The notes below the pieces were generated by a model that saw nothing but the letters and a program-made list of their open reading frames with translations, did not search any database and was not told the origin of the DNA. From the NCBI RefSeq assembly GCF_034522235.1, contig NZ_JAXHLN010000003.1:310001-374000 (forward strand): DNA of 64,000 nt, written 5' to 3'. Origin of the DNA: Thiohalophilus sp. (GTDB lineage Bacteria > Pseudomonadota > Gammaproteobacteria > UBA6429 > Thiohalophilaceae). Below, one piece after another: positions 16,179 through 24,314 of the stretch. Position 1 is the first letter of the stretch. Each line of letters opens with the position of its first letter. The position numbers and the translations under genes are program-made.

Positions 16179-17429
16179 ATGTTCAGAACAAGCATACTTT
16201 CACTGAGTGTGGCAGGCGTCGCCAGCCTGCCGATCGTTGCACAAGCCCAGAGCATGGGAAAAATAGCCGGTAATGAGTTCAATCCCGCGATCAGTTTGAT
16301 TCTGGATGGTCGCTATACCGATATCGATAACAGCGAGCTGGAACTGCCCGGCTTTCAACTCGGCGGCGAAGCCGGTCTGCCCGAGAAGGGCTTTGCCACG
16401 GGACACAACGAGCTGGTGCTCTCGGCCAATATCGATGACAAATTCTACGGTCAGATGACCGCGCCGATTGTCTACGAGGATGGTGAAACCACCGTTGAAC
16501 TGGAAGAGGCCTTTATCGAAACCCTGGGACTGGGTCAGGGGGTCATGATAAGAGGCGGCAAGTTCTATTCGGGGATCGGCTATCTCAATGCCATCCACGA
16601 CCATGCGCACGACTTTGCCGATCGACCGCTGGTCTATGATGCCATGCTGGGTGGGCATCTGAACGATACCGGGATGCAGGTACGCTGGGTCGCGCCGACC
16701 CCGTTTTATCTGAGCCTGGGCGCGGAGATCACCGCCGGCAGCGCATTTCCCGGCGGCGAGAACGCGGATAACAACAACGGGCGCAGCCTGTTTGTTAAAA
16801 CCGGCGGGGATATGAGTGTCAGTTCCAGCTGGCAACTGGGCGCCAGTTACTACAGCTCGAAATTCGACAAGCGTGAAGCGGGCGGGCACGCTCATGGCGC
16901 AGGCACGGATGCGGCCGATAATGAATTGCTCAACGGTGAGGTCGATATCGCCGGGATTGATTTTGTCTACAAATGGGCGCCCAACGGCAACCCGAAGCAG
17001 ACCAATTTCAAATTCCAGGCGGAATATTTTGTGCGCGACGAAAAGGGCGATTCGGACTTTGCCGAGTCTGACACTGAATTCGCAAGTGCTGACTATGTTG
17101 GTGAACAGCAGGGCTTCTATCTTCAAGGGGTGTATCAGTTCATGCCCGCCTGGCGCGTGGGGCTGCGTTATGACCGTCTCAAGGCCGATAACGCCATCAC
17201 CAACTTTGCCGGTACGAACATTGATCTGGATGAATACCTCGAAGAGTCGGGCCTGGGAACCGAGGCGAAGGATCCCGAACGTGTCAGTGTCATGATCGAT
17301 TATTCGCCCAGCCATTTCAGCCGCCTGCGCTTGCAGTACAGCGAACTGGATAACGGACACGAGAAAAACGACATGGTCATGCTGCAGTACATCATGAGCC
17401 TGGGTGCGCATGGCGCGCACAAGTACTGA
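16179..17429 (+). CDS. outer-membrane beta-barrel protein of a metal-uptake cluster
   Basis: A 416-residue protein from the ATG at 16179, preceded by AGGAG at 7-base spacing; an in-frame ATG at 16161 lacks this. Signal peptide: MFRTSILSLSVAGVASLPIVAQAQ. The mature part has alternating beta-strand character with many aromatic girdle residues, the histidine-rich stretches HDHAHDF and GGHAHGAG, and a porin-like C-terminus (MVMLQYIMSLGAHGAHKY). It lies 11 bp upstream of the substrate-binding protein gene. I infer a porin or receptor that helps zinc or manganese cross the outer membrane. No TonB box or plug domain is recognisable. Confidence 0.75.
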   Translation: MFRTSILSLSVAGVASLPIVAQAQSMGKIAGNEFNPAISLILDGRYTDIDNSELELPGFQLGGEAGLPEKGFATGHNELVLSANIDDKFYGQMTAPIVYEDGETTVELEEAFIETLGLGQGVMIRGGKFYSGIGYLNAIHDHAHDFADRPLVYDAMLGGHLNDTGMQVRWVAPTPFYLSLGAEITAGSAFPGGENADNNNGRSLFVKTGGDMSVSSSWQLGASYYSSKFDKREAGGHAHGAGTDAADNELLNGEVDIAGIDFVYKWAPNGNPKQTNFKFQAEYFVRDEKGDSDFAESDTEFASADYVGEQQGFYLQGVYQFMPAWRVGLRYDRLKADNAITNFAGTNIDLDEYLEESGLGTEAKDPERVSVMIDYSPSHFSRLRLQYSELDNGHEKNDMVMLQYIMSLGAHGAHKY

Positions 17430-17440
17430 AAAGGAGGAGG

Positions 17441-18358
17441 ATGATGCGAAGCTTTAACAAACCAGTCTTCCTTGCATTATTCGCCCTCCTGTTCGCCACG
17501 GCCTCTCAGGCCGTGGCGAAAGTGGACGTGCTGGCCTGCGAACCGGAATGGGCGGCGCTGGCCGAGGCGATTGGTCAACAGCAGGTCAGTGTCGTTTCCG
17601 CGACAACCGCCTACCAGGATCCGCATCACATCGAGGCCCGGCCATCGCTGATTGCGCGAGCCCGTAATGCGGATATGGTGGTTTGCACCGGTGCGGAACT
17701 GGAGGTGGGCTGGCTGCCGCTGTTGCTGCGCCAGTCCGGTAACGGGCGGATTCAGCAGGGCAAGCCGGGGTATTTTATGGCGGCCGGGCAGGTGGATCTG
17801 ATCGAAAAGCTCGAGCAAGTGGATCGCAGTATGGGCGATATCCATGCCGCCGGAAATCCGCATCTGCATCTGGATCCCTATCGATTGTTGCAAGTTGCCG
17901 GGCAACTTGCACGGCGACTGGAGAAGATCGATCCGTATAACGCCGCCGCGTATCAGGCCAATCTCGAGGCGTTTTCCGAACGCTGGCAGTCGGCCATTAC
18001 TGCATGGGAGAAAAAAGCGCAACCGCTACACGGCAAGAAGGCGGTGGTGCAACACCGTACCTGGAGCTATCTGTTTGCCTGGTTAGGGATCGAGGCGGTC
18101 GCCGATCTGGAGCCGAAGCCCGGCTTGCCGCCGACCAGCGGACATCTGGCAAGTCTGCTGGAGAATATTCAACGCGACAGGCCCGACTTCATTATTCTTG
18201 CGGCCTACCAGAATGATCGGGGGGCAAAATGGTTGTCGCGGCGAAGTCAGCTTGCGGTGATTACCCTGCCCTATACCGTCGGTGGCAGCGAGCAGGCCGG
18301 GGATCTGTTCAGTCTGTATGACGCCATGCTGAATCAGTTACTGGAGGCCAGCCAGTGA
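17441..18358 (+). CDS. zinc/manganese ABC transporter substrate-binding protein (ZnuA-like)
   Basis: Periplasmic cluster A-I metal-binding protein of 305 residues with signal peptide (cleavage near SQAVA). Likely metal ligands are in TAYQDPHHIEARPS and GNPHLHLDPYR, with another histidine in VVQHRTWSYLFAWLGIEAV. It lacks the long His-rich loop of many ZnuA proteins. AAGGAGG lies just before two adjacent ATGs (17441 and 17444); the second has better spacing. The last codons overlap the start of the permease gene by 4 bases. No ATPase gene is present in the cluster. Confidence 0.88.
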   Translation: MMRSFNKPVFLALFALLFATASQAVAKVDVLACEPEWAALAEAIGQQQVSVVSATTAYQDPHHIEARPSLIARARNADMVVCTGAELEVGWLPLLLRQSGNGRIQQGKPGYFMAAGQVDLIEKLEQVDRSMGDIHAAGNPHLHLDPYRLLQVAGQLARRLEKIDPYNAAAYQANLEAFSERWQSAITAWEKKAQPLHGKKAVVQHRTWSYLFAWLGIEAVADLEPKPGLPPTSGHLASLLENIQRDRPDFIILAAYQNDRGAKWLSRRSQLAVITLPYTVGGSEQAGDLFSLYDAMLNQLLEASQ

Positions 18359-19122
18359 AATCTGATGATCTGATGTTGCAACTTGGCATCATCCTGCCGG
18401 CCTTGCTGGCCGGTATGTTGATCCTGAGTACCCATGTCCCGCTCGGCCGGGAAGTCCTGCAACGGGGCATCATCTTCCTGGATCTGGCCATTGCCCAGAT
18501 GGCGGCGCTGGGACTGATCATCGCGCATTTTATCGGGCTGGAAGCGCACGGGGCATTGATCAATCAGCTGGTGGCGGTCAGCGCCGCCGTGGTTGGTGCC
18601 AGTTTGTTGTACCAGGTACGCCATGCCCCCGCTGCGATTCAGGAGGCCCTGATCGGCATCCTGTTCATGCTGGCGGCGACGGGCAGTATTCTGTTGCTGG
18701 CCAAGGATCCGCATGGTGGAGAGCGATTGCGTGAAGTACTGGTCGGACAGATCCTGTGGGTGGAATACAGCGACCTGATCGCCACCGCGATCATCTATGC
18801 CGTGATCCTGGCGCTCTGGTTCGGTTGGCGGGAGAGGCTTGGCAGCTACGGCTTTTATCCCGTTTTTGCCGTGACCATTACCCTCTCCACGCAACTGGTG
18901 GGTGTCTATCTGGTGTTTGCCAGTTTGATCATTCCGGCGCTGGCCTCTCTGCACTGGCGTCGACCGGGTCTGGCGGCCTACGCTATCGGTGTGACCGGGT
19001 ATTTTGTGGGGCTGCTGTGCTCAGCATTATTTGATCTGCCTTCGGGGGCCATGATTGCCTGGGGACTGGGAATAGCCGGCGGGTTGTTTTATCTGCTGAG
19101 CCGAAAACAGCGGGCGCGATAA
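18355..19122 (+). CDS. metal ABC transporter permease, ABC-3 family (ZnuB-like)
   Basis: A 255-residue polytopic inner-membrane protein with about seven to eight hydrophobic segments, starting LQLGIILPALLAGMLILSTHVPLG. Family features include the IFLDLAIAQMAALGLIIA stretch, equivalent to the conserved 'GD.lsHa..pG' region but altered, and the C-terminal LVFASLIIPALAS. It overlaps the substrate-binding protein gene (ATGA-type junction). It ends one base before the convergent PA2778-like gene. The partner ATPase must come from elsewhere if the transporter works. Confidence 0.85.
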   Translation: MKSDDLMLQLGIILPALLAGMLILSTHVPLGREVLQRGIIFLDLAIAQMAALGLIIAHFIGLEAHGALINQLVAVSAAVVGASLLYQVRHAPAAIQEALIGILFMLAATGSILLLAKDPHGGERLREVLVGQILWVEYSDLIATAIIYAVILALWFGWRERLGSYGFYPVFAVTITLSTQLVGVYLVFASLIIPALASLHWRRPGLAAYAIGVTGYFVGLLCSALFDLPSGAMIAWGLGIAGGLFYLLSRKQRAR

Positions 19123-19123
19123 T

Positions 19124-20092
19124 TTACTCCAGCTGTTGACGTTGAAGAATTTCCTCAAGCGTTTGTTGATACGTCCCGAGGTGTTCGCCGCCCAGTGCCA
19201 CAGCGCGCCGGGCATGTTGTTCGGCCCGGGTTAATCGTCCTTGCTGCAAATAGAGGTGTGCCAGATTGTTATGCGCGGGCGCATAATCGGGTCGGGCATC
19301 GAGTAATTGGTGCAAGGTCGTCATCGTTGCGGCGGTTTGACCCTGTGCATACTGACTGTTAGCCAGCCCCATCAGCAGGCGCACATCCTCCGGCCACTGT
19401 TGCAACCCGGCGCGGTATCCCGCTGCCGCCGGCCCGTGTCGGTTCACCTGTTCCATGCTGGCGAGGGTGCGCAGATAACGCCAGTATTCCACCGTGGCCG
19501 GCAGTTGTCCCGGTTGAAGTGCCAGCATGGCCCAGCGATCGGCCCGCTGCCAGGTGCGTTCGAACTGGGCCAGGGTATTGAGACGTCGTTGATCGGTCCC
19601 CGAACGCAGGATGATCGTATCGGCATTGAGGTCATAACCGATCAGCACCGCATAATGCCAGCGGGGATACCAGTCCAGGGCCAGATTCTGGAATACCAGC
19701 ACCGGATTGCCTGCCTCGACCTCGCGCAGCAGATCGTGCAGTTCGGGTTTCAGGACATAAGGGATCAGCCCCAGTTGGCGGGTATTGCTGAGCAGTTCTA
19801 TCTGCAGACTGCCTTTTTTGCCGGGAATATAGAGTTTCGGGGTCAGTTCCTGCGGTGTGATATCGACAGCCTGCCAGTTGGCAAGCATGGCCAGTGAGGC
19901 GGGACCACACTGATAGGCTTCCTGGGGATGAAACGGGACGTCAGTCAGTTCCACCACCGGGTTGAGGTCGGCCGGAGCGGACTCGAGCAGGCGATCGCTT
20001 TGCGGTGTTCCGGCACAGCCGCCAGGCAGCAAACCCGTCAGGATCAAAAGAAAAACCCCCGCAAGGCGGGGGCCGGTGTAACAGACAGCCAT
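19124..20092 (-). CDS. PA2778-like cysteine peptidase (C39-type) lipoprotein with TPR region
   Basis: A 322-residue predicted lipoprotein: hydrophobic segment then lipobox LPGGC with Cys26. The N-terminal domain is papain-like C39-type (YQCGPASLAML with Cys62; RWHYAVLIGYD with His146). The C-terminal third is made of TPR helices (LMGLANSQYAQGQ, APAHNNLAHLYLQQGRLTRAEQHARRAV). It follows a PA2779-like gene, the same pair as in Pseudomonas. The substrate is not known to me. A terminator-like hairpin lies inside the first 40 bases of its coding sequence, overlapping the signal peptide codons. Confidence 0.85.
   Translation of the reverse strand: MAVCYTGPRLAGVFLLILTGLLPGGCAGTPQSDRLLESAPADLNPVVELTDVPFHPQEAYQCGPASLAMLANWQAVDITPQELTPKLYIPGKKGSLQIELLSNTRQLGLIPYVLKPELHDLLREVEAGNPVLVFQNLALDWYPRWHYAVLIGYDLNADTIILRSGTDQRRLNTLAQFERTWQRADRWAMLALQPGQLPATVEYWRYLRTLASMEQVNRHGPAAAGYRAGLQQWPEDVRLLMGLANSQYAQGQTAATMTTLHQLLDARPDYAPAHNNLAHLYLQQGRLTRAEQHARRAVALGGEHLGTYQQTLEEILQRQQLE
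20047..20072 (-). terminator. rho-independent terminator inside the 5' coding end of the PA2778-like gene
   Basis: On the minus strand CCCCCGC and GCGGGGG (7 bp, loop CTT) are followed by TTTTTCTTTT. The hairpin begins 20 bases after the ATG at 20092 and 32 bases after the stop of the upstream PA2779-like gene. It can act as the terminator of that gene or as an attenuator relieved by ribosomes. Confidence 0.7.
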
Positions 20093-20103
20093 TAAAACGG
20101 ATC

Positions 20104-20487
20104 TCAGATATTGTAGACGTTGGTCAGGTTAAGCAGATCGGTAATCAACAGAACGACCAGCACAAAGGCGAGCAGTCCCAGCGCGCTTGCGCCGGCAGGC
20201 AGTTCCTCAAGCTGACCGGCCAACATCCGGATCTCCTGTTCGGTCATGGCATCAACTCGTTCGATCGCATCGGCCGGATCGACACCAAGCGCGACCAACT
20301 GGTCCCGGACTTCGTCCCGCTGGAGTACTTCTTTTACGTGCGCCCGTTCCTGCTGGAGGCTGTCGCCAGCGAGAATGTCATTGGTACCGAGCATGGCTGC
20401 GTAACCGGGTGCCGTGATCCCCAGTGACAGCATAGTGGTAAGAATGAACAGACTAAAGCCCTTACGAAATTTGCGGAGCAGATACAT
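20104..20487 (-). CDS. PA2779-like exported small protein
   Basis: A 127-residue protein with an N-terminal signal segment (SLFILTTMLSLGITAPGYAAM), a charged helical middle (QQERAHVKEVLQRDEVRDQLVALGVDPADAIERVDAMTEQEI) and a C-terminal hydrophobic helix (ALGLLAFVLVVLLITDLL). This is the PA2779 family layout, and the downstream gene is PA2778-like. The pair probably acts together in the cell envelope; the biochemical role is unknown. It is the first gene of the two-gene unit. Confidence 0.82.
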   Translation of the reverse strand: MYLLRKFRKGFSLFILTTMLSLGITAPGYAAMLGTNDILAGDSLQQERAHVKEVLQRDEVRDQLVALGVDPADAIERVDAMTEQEIRMLAGQLEELPAGASALGLLAFVLVVLLITDLLNLTNVYNI

Positions 20488-20576
20488 GGTCAGGGACTCC
20501 TGTTGTCCGATTAGTACATTCTCAAGCGTAGCCCAGATAAAGGCGAATAGACAGCGGTTATTCGTGAGGTGCGGAT

Positions 20577-21485
20577 TCAGTCACGCCGCTTCTTGCGCGC
20601 CCGGGGATGGGCCTGATCATAGACCCTGGCAAGATGCTGGAAATCGAGATGGGTATAGATCTGGGTGGTGCTGATGTCCGAGTGGCCGAGCAGTTCCTGC
20701 ACCGCGCGCAGATCGCCGCTCGATTCGAGCAGATGGCTGGCAAAGGAGTGACGCAGCATGTGGGGATGAACCGGGACATCGATACCCTGGCGCTGCGCCC
20801 ATTCGCGCAGGCGTTTTTGAATATTGCGCCCGGAGATCCGCCGCCCCTGGCGACTGACAAACAAAGCCTGTTCATCTTGCAAGGGGATAGCCTGGCGGAC
20901 GACGAGCCAGGCCTGCAACGCCGCCAATGCCTGCCGGCCAACGGGGACGATGCGGCTTTTGTTACCCTTGCCGTGCAGGCTCACCTGCGCCTCGGCCAGA
21001 TCCAGCTGGGATCGATCCAGTTGCACCAGTTCGGCCAGGCGCAGCCCCGAGGAGTAAAACAGTTCCAGAATGGCGCGATCGCGGATGACCAGGGGATCCT
21101 TGCCCTGCAGATCCAGCAGCGCGGCGGTCTTGTCCACGTCCAGGGTGTGCGGCAGCTTGCGTTTGATCTTCGGCGCCTGGATGTCGCGGGCCGGGTTATG
21201 GTTGAGTCGGCCCGCGCGGATCAGAAAATCAAAAAACCCGCGCATGGCCGACAGGGCCCGCTGCAGGCTGCGGGCGCCCAGGCCGTTGCGATGGCGTTGT
21301 GCCACATATTGACGAACATGCTGGCTATCCAGTTGCGACCAGTCAGTCAGATCGTGCGCGGCACAAAACGCGGCGAGTTGTTGCAGATCGCGCTGGTAAT
21401 TGCTGAGGGTGTGGGGAGAAACCTGGCGTTCGTTTTGCAGCTTGGCCAGATAATCCTGCACGGCTTGCTGTGCGCTGGTGTTCAT
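20577..21485 (-). CDS. xerC: tyrosine recombinase XerC
   Basis: Site-specific recombinase that resolves chromosome dimers at dif together with XerD and FtsK. The start at 21485 (MNTSAQQAV) overlaps the DUF484 stop as ATGA; a longer frame to 21608 runs into DUF484 and is not needed. The 302-residue protein has the SAM-like core-binding domain first and the catalytic domain after residue ~110. Catalytic residues are visible: Arg149 (SSGLRLAEL), Lys173 (HGKGNKSR), His242 and Arg245 (HPHMLRHSF), His268 (LGHSD) and the nucleophile Tyr277 (TTQIY). DUF484-xerC is a conserved pair. Confidence 0.96.
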   Translation of the reverse strand: MNTSAQQAVQDYLAKLQNERQVSPHTLSNYQRDLQQLAAFCAAHDLTDWSQLDSQHVRQYVAQRHRNGLGARSLQRALSAMRGFFDFLIRAGRLNHNPARDIQAPKIKRKLPHTLDVDKTAALLDLQGKDPLVIRDRAILELFYSSGLRLAELVQLDRSQLDLAEAQVSLHGKGNKSRIVPVGRQALAALQAWLVVRQAIPLQDEQALFVSRQGRRISGRNIQKRLREWAQRQGIDVPVHPHMLRHSFASHLLESSGDLRAVQELLGHSDISTTQIYTHLDFQHLARVYDQAHPRARKKRRD

Positions 21486-22195
21486 GAGCCCAGATGGAGC
21501 TTCAGAATCCGGGTGAGCACGTGGCTCAGATGAGACAGGAACAGGGTCCCCATATTGGCGCGAAAGCGTTGTGGATCCTGGCTGCCGATGGCGAGCAGGC
21601 CGATACACTGTTTGCTGGATTCGCTTTCCACCAGCGGAATCAGCGCGGCGGAACGCACCACGTCGGCATAATCGTTAAACAGGGCATCGAGTTGGCCCGG
21701 TTTGAGGGGGCCGCAGACCGGTTTGCGGCCGTCGATCACTTTTTCAAAGGCACCGAGTGCCGGTTCGCTCCAGTCCATGATATCGGGATGGGCCTTGAGG
21801 ATCGGCGCACCGGAGTTGAACAGGCGAATCACTACCGCGTCGGCCTCGAAGTCGGACTTGAGGCGCTCCTGGATCAGGCCCAGCAGGCTGTCGAAGTCAT
21901 CGGTATCCAGCAGATCCAGAATCAGCTTGTTCAGCCGGGTACTGAGATCCTCGTTTTGCCGGGCGTAATCGGTCAGTTCCTGGAGGCGTTGCTTGAGCTG
22001 CTGCTTTTGATCGCGCAGCACCGAGACCTGGCGCTCGATCAGGGAGACGGCACCCTGCGGCTGATGCGGCAGCACCATGTCCGCCAGCAGGTCCAGATGG
22101 CGCTCGAAAAAATCGGGATTGTCGCGCAGGTAGCGCACCACCTCGCGCTCGAACTCCTTGTCCACGGCAAGCGGGTTTTCCTGGCGATTGCTCAT
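21482..22195 (-). CDS. DUF484 (GAF-like) family protein
   Basis: A 237-residue cytosolic protein. The N-terminal DNPDFFERHLDLLADMVLPH motif is typical of DUF484. A coiled coil follows (about residues 55-95: IERQVSVLRDQKQQLKQRLQELTDYARQ), then a GAF-like domain with VRSAALIPL and CIGLLAIGS. Function is not established; it is conserved between dapF and xerC. It overlaps xerC by 4 bases and lies 9 bp after dapF. Confidence 0.9.
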   Translation of the reverse strand: MSNRQENPLAVDKEFEREVVRYLRDNPDFFERHLDLLADMVLPHQPQGAVSLIERQVSVLRDQKQQLKQRLQELTDYARQNEDLSTRLNKLILDLLDTDDFDSLLGLIQERLKSDFEADAVVIRLFNSGAPILKAHPDIMDWSEPALGAFEKVIDGRKPVCGPLKPGQLDALFNDYADVVRSAALIPLVESESSKQCIGLLAIGSQDPQRFRANMGTLFLSHLSHVLTRILKLHLGS

Positions 22196-22204
22196 AACGT
22201 GATA

Positions 22205-23041
22205 TTACCCCTGAACCTGGATGTTGCCTTCAAACACCGTTGTTGCCGGGCCGGTCATCAGTACGGGTGCATTCCCTCCCTGCCACTGGATATGCAGGGC
22301 CCCGCCGGGCAGGGCGACCTCAACCATATCACCAAGTCGGCCCTGTTGGCGACCCACAACCACCGCCGCGCAGGCGCCGCTGCCGCAGGCCAGGGTCTCG
22401 CCGGCGCCGCGCTCGTAGACCCGCAGGCGGATATGGCCGGCATCGAGTATCTGCATAAACCCGGCATTCACCCGCCGGGGAAAACGGGGGTGGGACTCGA
22501 TTTTCGGGCCCAGTTGCCTGACCGGGGCGGTGTCAATATTGTCTACTTCAAGCACCGCATGCGGATTGCCCAGCGCAACGACACCAATACTGAGGGTTTG
22601 ATCCCCCACCTGCAGATCGTAGCGATCGGCGGGGGCTTGTGCCTCAAACGGCACATCCGCCGGCGCAAAGTGTGGCACGCCCATATTCACGGTCACCTGC
22701 CCGTCGGGCTCGATCTGCAGGGTCATGCGCCCGGCGGCGGTAGCCACCTCGATGGTGTCGCGATCGATCAGGCCCTTGTCGCGCACGAAGCGGGCAAAGC
22801 AGCGCGCGCCGTTGCCACACTGTTCCACCTCGCCGCCGTCGGCGTTGAATATCCGGTAGGTAAAATCGACGTCCGCCTCGCGCGGCGGCTCCACCAGCAA
22901 CAGCTGATCACAGCCGATGCCGAAGCGGCGATCCGCCAGCTGGCGGATCTGCTCGCGACTCAGATCAACCACCTGATTTATGGCATCGAAGACTACGAAG
23001 TCATTGCCCAGGCCGTGCATTTTGGTAAACCGTAAGGGCAT
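22205..23041 (-). CDS. dapF: diaminopimelate epimerase
   Basis: Interconverts LL- and meso-diaminopimelate for lysine and peptidoglycan synthesis without a cofactor. Both halves of the pseudo-symmetric fold carry the active cysteines: ECxNGARCF-type [14 protein letters not shown] and [28 protein letters not shown] at the N-terminus and 278 residues are typical. It is the first gene of the dapF-DUF484-xerC unit; lysA, which uses its product, lies upstream on the same strand. Confidence 0.97.
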   Translation of the reverse strand: MPLRFTKMHGLGNDFVVFDAINQVVDLSREQIRQLADRRFGIGCDQLLLVEPPREADVDFTYRIFNADGGEVEQCGNGARCFARFVRDKGLIDRDTIEVATAAGRMTLQIEPDGQVTVNMGVPHFAPADVPFEAQAPADRYDLQVGDQTLSIGVVALGNPHAVLEVDNIDTAPVRQLGPKIESHPRFPRRVNAGFMQILDAGHIRLRVYERGAGETLACGSGACAAVVVGRQQGRLGDMVEVALPGGALHIQWQGGNAPVLMTGPATTVFEGNIQVQG

Positions 23042-23063
23042 GTCACTTTTCCAGAATAAAAAA

Positions 23064-23099
23064 TTAACGCAGAGTTCGCGGAGACGCAGAGGCGCAGAG
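23064..23099. repeat. single copy of the GC-rich dispersed repeat
   Basis: One copy of the TTAACGCAGAG...CGCAGAGGCGCAGAG element in the space between dapF and the CoA-binding protein gene. Unlike the copies at 12.7 and 30 kb, I see no inverted partner here. Confidence 0.75.
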
Positions 23100-23207
23100 T
23101 TTTATATTTAAAACCTCTGGAGAGACCACTTTGTCTTCAGCCGAGTCTGCCTGGTAGCCTGCTTAACGAACGATAGTGTAACCAAACCGGTGGCGTTTGA
23201 CTGCGCT

Positions 23208-23624
23208 TTAACGCATCAGATTCATATAGTCGCGGTAGATGCAGCGGTCCATGATCACAGTGAGGCCGGCGTCGCGGGCGCGTTGGGCTTCGGTTTCGTT
23301 GATCACGCCGTCCTGCAGCCAGATGGCCGGCAGTTTGAGTTCGATGCAGGCGTCGATGATCGGCGCGATCTGGTCCGGGGCGCGGAACACGTCGACCAGA
23401 TCGATGGGGCCGGGGGCGTCGGCGAGGTTTGCGTAGGCTGTCTCGCCGAGGACGTCGTCCACCGCCGGGCGGACCGGAATAATGTGGTAGCCGAACTGTT
23501 GCAGCGCGCTGGCCACCTGGTGACTGGGCCGGTTTGGTTTGGGAGAAAGACCGACCACCGCAATGTGCCGGATCGTGCCGAGCAGGGCACGGATTTCCTC
23601 AAGGCTGGGGTTGGTGAAGGCCAT
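23208..23624 (-). CDS. CoA-binding domain protein (YccU-like)
   Basis: A 138-residue single-domain protein with the Rossmann-type CoA-binding fold: IRHIAVVGLSPKPNRPSHQVA (dinucleotide-type loop), GYHIIPVRPAVDDVLGETAYANLADAPGPIDLVDVFR, and PAIWLQDGVINETEAQRARDAG. Small stand-alone members such as YccU are widespread; their role is not clear. It lies 11 bp after the methyltransferase gene and is likely cotranscribed with lysA and that gene. Confidence 0.9.
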   Translation of the reverse strand: MAFTNPSLEEIRALLGTIRHIAVVGLSPKPNRPSHQVASALQQFGYHIIPVRPAVDDVLGETAYANLADAPGPIDLVDVFRAPDQIAPIIDACIELKLPAIWLQDGVINETEAQRARDAGLTVIMDRCIYRDYMNLMR

Positions 23625-23634
23625 AGTGATAAGT

Positions 23635-24303
23635 CTACTCGCCCAGGTGGCCCTGTACCACCAGATGCCGGTCGCTGACGCTTTTCACCTCGAGATAATC
23701 GAGTCCGGCCTGGTGTAACTGCTGGCGCACCTCTTCCGGCGTAAAGGCGGCACACAACGAGTGATAAAAATCGCGTTGCAGGATGGGCGGCTCATTCGCG
23801 GCATACTGCTCCATCAGCTCGCGTGCCTCCCGGGCGCTGGCGGGACGCTGCAGGTCCATGACAAATACCGGTGTGCCGGGGCGGCCGTGTTGTATGACGG
23901 CCTGCCAGAGCACCTGCGGGTCGTGCAGGTGATGCAGCAGGCTGTTACTGATAATGACATCGTAAGCGGGCAGGGGAATGGTGTCCCGTGGCAGCTTGAC
24001 CCGATACAGGTGAATGCGCTCGGTGAGCTGTTCCTGCGTCAGGCGCTGGCGACCCTCCCGCAACATCGCTTCGGCGCCGTCGACGCCGTCAATATGGCAG
24101 TGCGGGTAGGCCCGTGCAAAGCGTACGCTGATATCGGCCGGACCGCAGCCCAGATCCAGGATGTTGCCATGCAGGGTCGGGTTGGTAAAACGCTGCTGAA
24201 AACAGTCGATGAAAAACTGGTGCGGGGCGTCGAAGTCGGCCCAGGCATAGGCACGGGCCTGTTCCGCTTCGTCCATCAGCTCCGGTTCGGGGATACGCTC
24301 CAT
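23635..24303 (-). CDS. class I SAM-dependent methyltransferase
   Basis: A 222-residue protein. Motif I ILDLGCGPADISVRFARAYP, followed by VDGAEAML, and YDVIISNSLLHHLHDPQVLW (motif IV region) identify a class I methyltransferase. The substrate cannot be told; the chain resembles small-molecule or trans-aconitate-type enzymes more than nucleic-acid ones. It starts 11 bp after lysA, so it is probably in the lysA operon, although nothing links it to lysine synthesis. Confidence 0.85.
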   Translation of the reverse strand: MERIPEPELMDEAEQARAYAWADFDAPHQFFIDCFQQRFTNPTLHGNILDLGCGPADISVRFARAYPHCHIDGVDGAEAMLREGRQRLTQEQLTERIHLYRVKLPRDTIPLPAYDVIISNSLLHHLHDPQVLWQAVIQHGRPGTPVFVMDLQRPASAREARELMEQYAANEPPILQRDFYHSLCAAFTPEEVRQQLHQAGLDYLEVKSVSDRHLVVQGHLGE

Positions 24304-24314
24304 GGGGATACAGC

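Noticed and set aside
21494-23035. 513-codon open frame on the plus strand
   Set aside because: Antisense to DUF484 and dapF, both firmly identified. No recognisable motif in the translation.
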